This document shows positions 51,838 through 59,900 of a DNA stretch of 64,000 bases, piece by piece. Made by a program: the position numbers and the translations under genes. Origin of the DNA: Isoetes taiwanensis (Eukaryota; Streptophyta; Lycopodiopsida; Isoetales; Isoetaceae); NCBI GenBank assembly GCA_021234155.1, contig JAJEKV010000100.1:224116-288115 (forward strand), in the 5' to 3' direction. How positions within the stretch are numbered: the stretch's first letter is position 1; every line of letters starts with the position of its first letter. The notes beneath the pieces were generated by a model. It did no database searches. It saw nothing but the letters and a program-made list of their open reading frames with translations, and had not been told where the DNA came from.

Positions 51838-52248
51838 CTATTCTTGAAATCGCCGGTAGGATGGATTATCCTCAAGAAACTTCTTAACTTGGGCCGTTCC
51901 TACCGAGCGTCCCAAGTTCCTGAGGATGTTGGTTGATGACCCGCCCTGCAAGGCTGTCACCAATTGTTCTACCCTACGGTCGGAGATGTAGGCCGCGGTT
52001 ACTGCTAGTCTTCCCTGCCGTCGGTAGGGCACAGCAAAGTCGAAGATGTCAAGTGCCATCGTTCTCTTGACTAAGACGGCATAGTCGGTGTTTGAAGCCA
52101 GCCGAGCATGCATGCCAAAGCCTGAGAGTGCGATGAGCATGAATACTCCTTCGCCCCTGGGGCTGAATTTGCGGTGTATTACCGCTATTCTCCCATCCAT
52201 CAGCAGGGGGAGATAGTATCTCAGCGACCTGTCGTTGTGCGACGTCAT
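51838..52248 (-). CDS. ORF B, unknown 136-residue protein
   Basis: The frame is intact. Its ATG at 52248-52246 overlaps the TGA of ORF A (52247-52245) as ATGA, an arrangement that suggests coupled translation from one transcript. The protein has alternating hydrophobic and basic segments (GRIAVIHRKF, VFMLIALSGFGMHARL, ALDIFDFAVPYRRQGRLAV, YISDRRVEQLVTAL) and a basic C-terminus ending NPSYRRFQE. There is no signal peptide or clear membrane segment. I do not recognise the family. The same-strand chromovirus gag starts 170 bp downstream, so A and B could be accessory ORFs of that element, or a separate virus-like or transposon unit. Confidence 0.75.
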   Translation of the reverse strand: MTSHNDRSLRYYLPLLMDGRIAVIHRKFSPRGEGVFMLIALSGFGMHARLASNTDYAVLVKRTMALDIFDFAVPYRRQGRLAVTAAYISDRRVEQLVTALQGGSSTNILRNLGRSVGTAQVKKFLEDNPSYRRFQE

Positions 52249-53360
52249 TGATTCGTCGCCCCCTCGGCCACCAGCTCTATATGTCTTCCGGCATATTCAT
52301 CGACCTCCACCTCGGTGAACTCTCTGTAATCCCTGATTGTCGATGAAACTCGCCGGAGGTCGATCCCGCCTCTTCTCTTTGTGGAGGCTGGTGTCGAAGA
52401 GCTCGGCATCAAAATGTTCGTGGTCTTGCCACGGATCCCCATCCGTTCTTGGATGGCATAGAACTCCTCTTCAGACGGCAGGTCCCCAGCTTCCATTATT
52501 TGCCTGATGTTGCTGTAGGCTTGGATGTCTGAAGTCAACTCCCCTGTAAAGGTATCGGCTTCTCTTATCTGAATCGGGAAGTTTGAAGCTCCCCGGATGA
52601 TGAAATCATCCAGATCTGGTTGTTGCCGCAGTTGGTGCAGCAACTCGTCGAGTCGGTACTCCCTTTCCCTGCATTCGGGGAGGTTCTGGATGTCGCTGAG
52701 GAGCAGGTACTCCTCGCCGTCGATGATGATGGGGGCTAGGCTTGTGATACCTAGCCCAAGTGGGGGAGCGATCTCGAGGGTCTGCAGATCTCGTTCAAAA
52801 TTGCGTAACTCCTGCTCTGCTAGCTGCTTCTCTTCTGCTGGGTCGAGCTCGACGTAGTCTTCGTCTTCCGATTCTTCGTCTTCCGCTCTTCCTTCTTGCT
52901 CCTGTTGGTACTGCAGCTGGTCTGCTGCTGAGGAGGCTGTGGGGTCCATATCCATGGGAGGGATAGAGGTTTCCCCCATGGGGTTTTCGGCACGGTGGGA
53001 AAGAAAGATTGCTAAGGCGGCGGTGTAGGAGAAATACTTGGTCCTGTCAACTGTCAAGACCATGTAATCTGGCAACCTCTGGGCCTTGTTGGTCAGGTAC
53101 TTGGCAATGTTTGGAACATCACCGAAGGCTGCTTGAAGGGATGGCCGGGGAACAAAATAGCCTGTACAAGGGGGGAGCTGCACTAGGGACGGTCCTACCC
53201 TAGCTTGGAACTCGGTCAAGACTTGTCTATATGCTGGGGTTGCGTGCAGAGTGGCTTGGACATCTATCTCTTTTCGGAAAACTTGAAAAATGGCATTGAC
53301 ATCGGTCTCAGCTGCATGGGCACTGGTGCTGTACCATCGCCTGAAATCAGCAGTTGCCAT
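52245..53360 (-). CDS. ORF A, unknown 371-residue acidic protein
   Basis: An uninterrupted frame begins MATADFRRWYSTSAHAAETD. Residues about 1-130 look folded. Residues about 145-190 are strongly acidic (EDEESEDEDYVELDPAEEKQ), followed by a region with IIIDGEEYLLLSDIQNLPEC and a Ser/Thr-rich basic stretch near residue 325. No catalytic motif or known domain was recognised. A TATA-like CTATTTAAATAG lies 113 bp upstream, and ORF B follows with an ATGA overlap. The segment is GC-richer than its neighbours. Its intactness beside broken transposon genes implies either recent arrival or continuing selection. Confidence 0.8.
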   Translation of the reverse strand: MATADFRRWYSTSAHAAETDVNAIFQVFRKEIDVQATLHATPAYRQVLTEFQARVGPSLVQLPPCTGYFVPRPSLQAAFGDVPNIAKYLTNKAQRLPDYMVLTVDRTKYFSYTAALAIFLSHRAENPMGETSIPPMDMDPTASSAADQLQYQQEQEGRAEDEESEDEDYVELDPAEEKQLAEQELRNFERDLQTLEIAPPLGLGITSLAPIIIDGEEYLLLSDIQNLPECREREYRLDELLHQLRQQPDLDDFIIRGASNFPIQIREADTFTGELTSDIQAYSNIRQIMEAGDLPSEEEFYAIQERMGIRGKTTNILMPSSSTPASTKRRGGIDLRRVSSTIRDYREFTEVEVDEYAGRHIELVAEGATNQ

Positions 53361-53472
53361 GGATCTAGGGAAGATGGGACTAACAAACGGATGCAGAAGC
53401 GCCTCAGAGAGCTGGAAAATCGCCTAGAAGGTCGGGAGCAAACTTGTAGGGTGCCAAGTGAGAAATGGGGGC

Positions 53473-53484
53473 CTATTTAAATAG
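53473..53484 (-). promoter_or_regulatory. possible TATA box of ORFs A-B
   Basis: The palindromic CTATTTAAATAG lies 113 bp upstream of the ORF A start codon. A transcription start about 30 bp downstream would leave a leader of roughly 80 nt. Only position and sequence support it. Confidence 0.4.
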
Positions 53485-53883
53485 ACAGGGGAAAAACCCT
53501 AATTTTTTGGGTGACCTAGAAAACTATTGGGGTTGGGCAAATCTGACCTATTTTGAGGTCCAAATGGGGATTGGAAGATAATTTGGGGTTTGAGCATGAT
53601 TGGGACTATCTAATGAACCTATTGCAACAAACTGGAGGTCAATTGGACATGGCATGGTGGAGAAAATGCTAGGAGGTCTCACACGATGCGCCTGGAGCTC
53701 GACCTAGATTTTTGGTTTGGCTTCTGGCACATATGTGAACTATTTTTAATTTTTAATGCAATCATGTTGTGCTTCTAAAAAAAGTCACATTCTCGATGCA
53801 AATTTACTAACCGGGGAAAAAGTTGCAGTGCCAAAATGGTCCAAAATCCTGACATAAATCCAATTTAAATGAATGATGGTTAA
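53485..53883. other. junction between ORF A unit and transposase relic
   Basis: No coding sequence was recognised. The expected C-terminal catalytic part of the transposase does not continue here in any frame, so this may be where later insertion or deletion removed it. Confidence 0.4.
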
Positions 53884-55216
53884 CTAGGCAAGAACACGTT
53901 TTGAAAGCTTAATTTTAGTGTGAAGTGTCCTTGCATTTTGTCTCTGAGCTTTTAATTCAGAGCATGTAGCACAAACAGACATCCGATGCTTTCTAGGAAT
54001 GGACACGCGAGAAAACTCTTTTTTCCAGAGCACAGTAAAGTAAGAGTAGCAGACATGACGCTCTCCAGCCTCAACACACATATCCTTATAATTATCGTAG
54101 ACCTCACGTTTCGTGAAGTTGTCACTCAAGTGGTACATAGGGCTGTTAGGGAGTTTCTCGCAAGACTCCTTAAAGAAACCTTCCATCCAGGAAACACATT
54201 GAAGGGCATGAACTCTGGATATACCTCCTGAGTGGCAGTAGTCATTAATGCCTGGATTCTTGTCAAGCCTTTTCTTCAGGCGGTCAAGTCGTCTGCTGCC
54301 TAAGGCATGAATCAATTTAAAGGCTGTTTGACAGACAGTGTGGCCACCAGCTGTGTAAGTAAACTTCTCACCATAATCTGGCCTAATATTGAAGGCTAAG
54401 TAGCCCCTTTGGTCTAGCAGAGTCATTGAACTGTAACTATCACGAATCAATCTCAATTCCTTTAGTCCAATCTTAAGCAAACAACGTTGAGAACAACAGT
54501 GCTTTGTATGTGTTGCCTCGTCCATGAGTTTCTTTATTCTTTGGGTTGTACATGCTTTCTTGTGTAAGTTTCGCTTAAGATTCTTACTTGCAGGAGCTTT
54601 GAATTCGAACATAGAGTCTTGTGGCTTTGGTAGGTCCTCGTCTGAGAGATCAACATGAGGTGTTTCTTCGTCTGAGAGATCAACATGAGGTGTACTAGTA
54701 GATGCTGAGAGGTTTGGTGTGGGCAAGCCCTTGGGGGAGGTGCTTTCCCTCTCTCTGGGAAAAAGTAATCGAGGTTGGTGACGTAATTGACCAGCTCCTG
54801 AAGTGTCGTAGAACACAGGAGTTGCGTGGCGTTGACTGCTCCCACTTGTTGTAGTACCAATTAGCGAAATGGATGGAGTTGGCGTGATTTGCCTCCGGGG
54901 GCCTACGGTGGACTATGGAAGACGTACTAAAATGAACTGGAGGAGGTAGTCTGAGCTCTGAAGCCTGTGGTGGAGTAAAACGCATTGGTGGGGGCAAACG
55001 ACGTTCAGAAGCTGGGTGTGGTGGAGTAAATTGAACTGGTGGTGGAAGCCGAGGTGGTCGTGCTGGAGTAAACTCAACAGAGCTGGGGGTTTGAATATCG
55101 GAGGCAGAATTTTCGTGGCTACTTCCTGGTGTCAGTTGAGGAGGTGTGAAAGTCATTGCAGGAGGAAGCCTGCGAACAGGAGTTGGAGGCTCTGCAGTTC
55201 TTTTCTCTCGAGCCAT
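53884..55216 (-). pseudogene. transposase-like protein, frameshifted and lacking C-terminus
   Basis: The first frame runs from ATG 55216. Its N-terminus has about five proline-rich repeats of the form RLPPPVQFTPP. The frame switches near a G5 run (54897-54901, plus strand). The continuation has two copies of the acidic, SIM-like HVDLSDE, then a Cys/His segment (HCCSQRCLLKIG). RGYLAFNIRPDYG, GGHTVCQTAFKLIHALGS and a C-terminal VSIPRKHRMSVCATCSELK follow. The G..VC..aF and IP....C..C patterns recall N-terminal parts of unclassified eukaryotic DDE transposases. The catalytic DDE part is missing. It is divergent from the methyltransferase gene across a shared 0.4-kb region full of palindromes. 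Transposase identity is an inference. Confidence 0.6.
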
Positions 55217-55239
55217 ACTCAGAAAGTTAGCGTCACACT

Positions 55240-55408
55240 GTATAAATTTATACGACAGAAGAACAGACGGTATAAATTTATACAGAGATGGTATAAATTT
55301 ATACAGAGAAGGGAAACTTAAGGCGGTAGACTGTATAAATTTATACAGAGATGGTATAAATTTATACAGAGGAGGGCAACATAGAACAAAAACGGTATAA
55401 ATTTATAC
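55240..55408. repeat. palindrome cluster 1 (shared upstream region, 6 copies)
   Basis: Six exact TATAAATTTATA cores start at 55241, 55271, 55292, 55334, 55355 and 55396, most with flanking G and C as in (G)GTATAAATTTATAC. Start-to-start distances are 30, 21, 42, 21 and 41 bp, close to whole turns of B-DNA. Each core contains TATAAAT on both strands, so a bidirectional TATA-box role is an alternative to a protein-binding array. Confidence 0.95.
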
Positions 55409-55549
55409 GAAAACTCACAGACACTTGTATTGGAAACTTTATGGAGAAACACTATACGAAACGGCTCTTAACATAGGTACTTAAGCCCGGCGCAGGTCAC
55501 CCTATTTTCTACATACGCTGCTCGGAGTCGAAGGCGCTCGCGCTGCGCC

Positions 55550-55557
55550 TTATATAC
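55550..55557 (+). promoter_or_regulatory. probable TATA box of the methyltransferase gene
   Basis: TTATATAC lies about 55 bp upstream of the proposed ATG (55608-55610) in a locally GC-rich stretch. A transcription start near 55582 would leave a short leader of about 25 nt. Confidence 0.55.
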
Positions 55558-55683
55558 CCTCCCCCCAATTTGCTTCTCCGAACAGCTATAAGCGAATCCA
55601 TACGATCATGGCCACGTAAGGCTCTATTCCGTACTATTCTAGTTTCTCGTCTCTTTTAATTTGTTGAGTCTGTGGTCTTTCTA

Positions 55684-55881
55684 TATAAATTTATACCGAA
55701 ATTGTTCTGGAACGGTATAAATTTATACGCCTCGAGCACGAGCGGTATAAATTTATACCGTTCCAGAACACTCGCGGTATAAATTTATATGCCTCGAGCA
55801 CGAGCGGTATAAATTTATACGCCTCGAGCAAGAGCGGTATAAATTTATACCGTTCCAGAACACTTTCGGTATAAATTTATA
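55684..55881. repeat. palindrome cluster 2 (intron 1, 7 copies)
   Basis: Exact TATAAATTTATA cores start at 55684, 55716, 55746, 55778, 55808, 55838 and 55870, spaced 32, 30, 32, 30, 30 and 32 bp. Full GGTATAAATTTATACC occurs at several. Spacers alternate between GTTCCAGAACA-like and GCCTCGAGCA-like sequence, so part of the array arose by tandem duplication. Confidence 0.97.
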
Positions 55882-56506
55882 CAGAAGATAACATTTAAGG
55901 TTTCCATTCTCGTAACGTGCCGAGTGTCTAAAAAAATGTCCTGAACCTTAGTAGTTTAGCAATAATGTTGTGTTTTAAAGGTTAAATGACACAAATAAAG
56001 AGTTAAAATAGCGTGCATTTTAGGTCTTTTAAGCCAGTTTTCTTACAGTTAAAGTGTCCAAAATAGTGGCGAAAAACTGTTCTTTTGGTGTAAAAAATAG
56101 TTTTTTTGCTCCTTTTCAGTCAAAAGATCAAGTTCACACAGAGAGGCCAATCATCAAAGGTGAATCCACCAGAGCCACAAACATATGAATTGACAGACCA
56201 GACGTGATACGTACACAGGGGTGCAAGAGAGCGCAAACCCACAGAGGCATACCTGTATTTGTGTAAGCAGTTAGGGAGGGGAAAGTTTACCAATGATGAT
56301 TACTACCCCGCCGGGGAAATGACAACCCTTACCGCAACAGAAAATGAAGATGAGATTCTTATGAAGTGCAATAATGACAACGGTGAAGTCTTCTATATTC
56401 TAAACAGTAGAATGCTCCGCATAAGCATGTGCAGACCTAAAGATGTCCATGATTACATGGCGGACAATTACAAGAATGGCTATGTAAGTTGTCTTAGTGG
56501 CTTCAC

Positions 56507-56521
56507 GTATAAATTTATACC
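56507..56521. repeat. palindrome copy in intron 2
   Basis: One exact core (56508-56519) occupies the middle of a 68-bp intron, between its GT (56484) and AG (56550-56551). Confidence 0.95.
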
Positions 56522-57576
56522 GTCATCTTTCTAATTTACCCTGTATTACAGGTCGTAGTACACATTTTGTCCTCAATTGTACTTTGTGAAGATAAAGAAA
56601 TGGTCAAGGGTCTTTGGTACCCACTTCCTCAAGAAGATGTCGAGAAGGACGAGGAGGTTTCGGAACAAGAGGAAGAAGAGGAGAAACCGGAGGTACCAAA
56701 GGGGAAGGGTAGGAAGCATTGCCTGGTAGTAGATACACAACCTCCTACCAAAACGAAAAGAATCACAAAGGCTTTGACTATAGATGAGTCAGCAGAAGCT
56801 CTACAAAAGGCTCCTGGAGCTGATATTGTTGTGCGGCCCTCAGACAAGTCAAGTGCCATTCTAAAGAAAGTAAATGAAACCAAACTCCTCAAGCAGACCA
56901 TTTCTTTTACACTAAGCACTATTAAAAGGCCACCAAAAAATGAAGATGGGGTCAGAGTGTTTTAGGTCCGAAAGTTGTACGCGGCACATGTGGCTATCCT
57001 TAAGCAAAGAATAAGAAGGAATCCTCATGCGCATGTGTCGCCACTAGTTGTGATGGTTGATAGAAGTCAGTGCAACCAATTAAGAGATTACAAAAAGGCA
57101 GACTTCGAAGATTACACCTATTATGTCCTTGGAGGCACACACAGTTACAAGGCAAGAAAAGAACTATCAAAGGAAGAAAGCCGTAACGAAGTGTGGAAAA
57201 GCGTGGAAGCGCATATTTACGTGGGTGTAACAGACGAAGAGGCAAAAGTCATTGCTGTGAGTCACAATCTCGACAATGACTTTAGACTAAAAATGAGCCT
57301 AATAGACAAGATCCGTTTCATGCACCGAGAGTACGTGGATTTCAAACAAGTGCATGGGGAGGACTTCAAAAAACAAAAGAACAAACTTCAAGAGCTTCGA
57401 GAAGCCTGTGTGACAGAGTGCTGCCTCAGTTATGATTCTGATAAGAACCCATTATGGCTGTGAAACAATGCGATAACTACTTTCAGCTCGCTTTCAGAGA
57501 TGGTCAAGTAAGTAAATGCTTTAATTCAGTCTTTTATAGTATGTTTAGCGTGGTTAGAAGTGTGTATTAGCCTGGT

Positions 57577-57704
57577 CACGGTATAAATTTATACCGTGCC
57601 CGGGCACTGTGTAAATTTTTACCGTGCCCAGGTCACGGTATAAATTTATACCGTGCCCGGGCAAGGTATAAATTTATACCGTGACCTGGGCACGGTATAC
57701 CGTG
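57577..57704. repeat. palindrome cluster 3 (intron 3)
   Basis: Exact cores start at 57582, 57639 and 57667, with a variant core (TGTAAATTTTTA) at 57610, giving 28-29 bp spacing. A collapsed GGTATACC lies at 57694-57701. Two copies are extended by CAC and GTG to 22-bp perfect palindromes (57577-57598, 57634-57655). The spacers, GTGCCCGGGCA and GTGCCCAGGTCAC, are themselves near-palindromic, so the region can fold into nested hairpins. Confidence 0.95.
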
Positions 57705-57705
57705 A

Positions 57706-57905
57706 CTAGTCACCGTGCGCATTTAGACAGTAGACTGTGCAACAAATTCTCCAACCAAGCTTATCCATCTCAGAGTCATCCACTTCCTCAAACCAAATGG
57801 CATCTCCTTCGTCCTTAAGAATTCTAACTTGCAAATGACTGGTTCTCCCATTGAAATCTCCCACTAAGATAACCTCTCCTTGCATGGAGAATCTTAGCAT
57901 ATCTT
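57706..57905 (-). pseudogene. LINE endonuclease fragment inside intron 3
   Basis: The minus strand reads GEVILVGDFNGRTSHLQ and then IWFEEVDDSEMDKLG. The ILVGDFN.RT..LQ pattern is the APE-type endonuclease motif (GDFN) of plant LINEs, here about 65 residues. The fragment is in antisense to the methyltransferase gene and next to a TATTC pentamer run (57953-57965). It explains why intron 3 is long. Confidence 0.7.
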
Positions 57906-59002
57906 GTTCTAAGTGAAATCATTGGTCTCCGTGGACGATAAAATCATATTCTATTCTATTCTATTCTTACGCCATTCAACACTAAACTACTTGCGTTAGA
58001 CCATTTACAGGTGTGGGATCTTCAAGAGAGAATTTTTTGTATGTTCGAAGAAGGCGAGCTTAAAGAACAAGCTAGCTCCGCAGGAAAGAAACCAAAAATA
58101 GGTGGTGAATCAAAACAAAAAAATATGAGCATTGTACCCTGGACGCAGTGACAGGGTCTAAAAAGCAAAGAAATTTTTGTTCGCCTCTTGGAAAAAGTTG
58201 TGGCCAAGGAATTCACATTAGACGAGATGGCCAAGGAAGCTAAGACGTAAGCCTCATTTGCTATGCCGTGTTTTTTTTCTACCTTTTTTTGTCTTACAAC
58301 ATTTTTCCCTTTGCAGTCAGAAAGATATTGTCACCTGCCAGGCCGAGTTAATGAAGCAGCTAAACCTAGAGGACTGGGAGGAGTGCAAGCTTTTATACCC
58401 AAGTTGTACCACAGATAGTATCATCAGAGAGCACGCTGTTAACTTCAGTGGCTGGGTAAGTTCTGCAGAAATGACTTTTTGTTTTCGTGCCTTTGTCTCA
58501 CAGTTTTCTTACAGAACAAGAAGAAAGGGCTACCAACAGGTTTTTTAAACCTGGTTCGTAGGGCCAAGGAGGAGAGGCAGAGACTGAAGGCCATTGAGCA
58601 GGGAAAAGAAGTCGGCACTAGCAGTTTTGACATTAGCTATGAGAGATTTACGACATATGGTCAGGACTGCTTGTACATGGTTGTCCAGGGAGATTGCACG
58701 AGGCTGGGAACTCTTTTGGACAAGCAAAATTTTACACTGTGCATTGCAGATATTCCATACGGCTTTAAGATTAAGGATAGCGCTTTTGACGAGGAGGCCT
58801 TCACGCACGTGCAAGTCCGTGCTTTTTTGGACGGCCTGAAGGAAGTCACAACATCTGCAAACTGGAGGGTCATCATTTTTCATTCCGACCTGCAGACGAT
58901 GTCAGTGCTTAAGCCATTGGGAGCTGTCTGTAATGCGGGCTTCGAAAACTGCGTATGGTAAGCTTTAAATTTATTGCTTTCTTATTTACTATAACACCAC
59001 GG

Positions 59003-59129
59003 TTTAAATTTATACAGCAGTCGCCTCGTGGTATAAATTTATACAGCAAGGCAACCTTCGTATAAATTTATACGGCACGGCACCATGGTATAAGTTTATA
59101 CAGCAAGGCAATTGTGGTATAAATTTATA
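59003..59129. repeat. palindrome cluster 4 (intron 6, 5 copies)
   Basis: Exact cores start at 59032, 59061 and 59118. Variant cores lie at 59003 (TTTAAATTTATA) and 59089 (TATAAGTTTATA). Spacing is 29, 29, 28 and 29 bp. Spacers are related CAGCAAGGCAA-type sequences. Confidence 0.95.
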
Positions 59130-59888
59130 CCGCCACACCACTGAACTAACTTACTTTCTCTGTTTTCTTTCTACTAATTTTTAATTGTTGTATTGTTTGG
59201 CAGGCTAAAAACAAATGTCAAGGGACATGGTGGTGGTCCCCGCTTAGTAAGCTGTTTTGAGCATTTCCATATAGGTTTTTACAGCGCGGACACCAAAAAG
59301 ACCATGGTTCATTTCAATACGCAGAATGAGAAGACTCCTCCCTGCAATGCTTTTCAGTTTCCGGCTGTTCTGCAAAAATTGAGAGACCCACAGCGACATG
59401 GCGCTGTGGTATCCCATTATCAGAAGCCACAGAGGCTAATTAATAATTTAATACAGTGGTTTTCTCGCCCGGGAGACTGGATTTTGGATGCATTTTCTGG
59501 CTCAGGCACCACAGCAGTTTGTGCCCTTAAGCAGGGGCGCAATGTTGTCTCTGTCGACATAGACCCGGATAAAATAAGTTTCATCAGGACCAGGATAAGC
59601 TCTTATGAATCCTTTCCTGATGAAAACGAGGAACTGGGAGCAAAGAACGGTGCTGGCGAAGTTAAAGGCACGTATACAGAAATCCAGCCTCCTCTTACGG
59701 GAAGAAGAGATGAGGAGGTGGAGTTTGTCGACCTGGAGCCTGTGGTGCCTGAGCCCGAGAAACCGCCTGTACGCCTGTAGCATTGGAATCAGAAGCAGGC
59801 GTCTCTGCTATTGTACCCTCGCAAGAGACAGATCCTAAGGGGTACGAGAGTCCTGTAGACTGGGAAGACCCACCTCCTCCACCTCCCC

Positions 59889-59900
59889 TATAAATTTATA
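59889..59900. repeat. palindrome copy at the 3' end of the methyltransferase gene
   Basis: An exact core directly follows a Pro-rich C-terminal reading (DWEDPPPPPPL). In that frame the TAA stop (59891-59893) lies inside the palindrome. Confidence 0.9.

Larger units (their letters stand above)
55608..59893 (+). pseudogene. ParB-like/beta-class DNA methyltransferase fusion, seven exons, decayed
   Basis: Proposed exons are 55608-55615, 56120-56483, 56552-57507, 58011-58246, 58317-58455, 58515-58957 and 59204-59893. All introns are GT-AG with matching phases (for example AC|T, TG|G). The first half (about 900-950 residues in total) has an acidic/Lys linker, then a ParB-like box, YYVLGGTHSYKARKEL, followed by VIAVSHNLDNDFRLKMSLID. 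The C-terminal third is a bacterial-type N6/N4 methyltransferase in beta order: CIADIPYGF (motif IV, D-x-P-Y) before WILDAFSGSGTTAVCAL and VVSVDID (motif I, SAM binding). D rather than S in motif IV favours N6-adenine. Lesions are TGA 56205-56207, TAG 56963-56965, a one-base loss near 57450, TGA 58149-58151 and a frameshift near 59770, without which the frame stops at 59780. ParB-methylase fusions are known from bacterial mobile elements. The methyltransferase call is firm; the ParB-like call is moderate. Confidence 0.85.

Noticed and set aside
55684-55881. Palindromes every 30-32 bp in intron 1 look like a CRISPR repeat-spacer array.
   Set aside because: The repeat is only 12-16 bp, spacers are related to each other, other clusters use different spacing, and the setting is an intron of a plant-like gene without cas genes.
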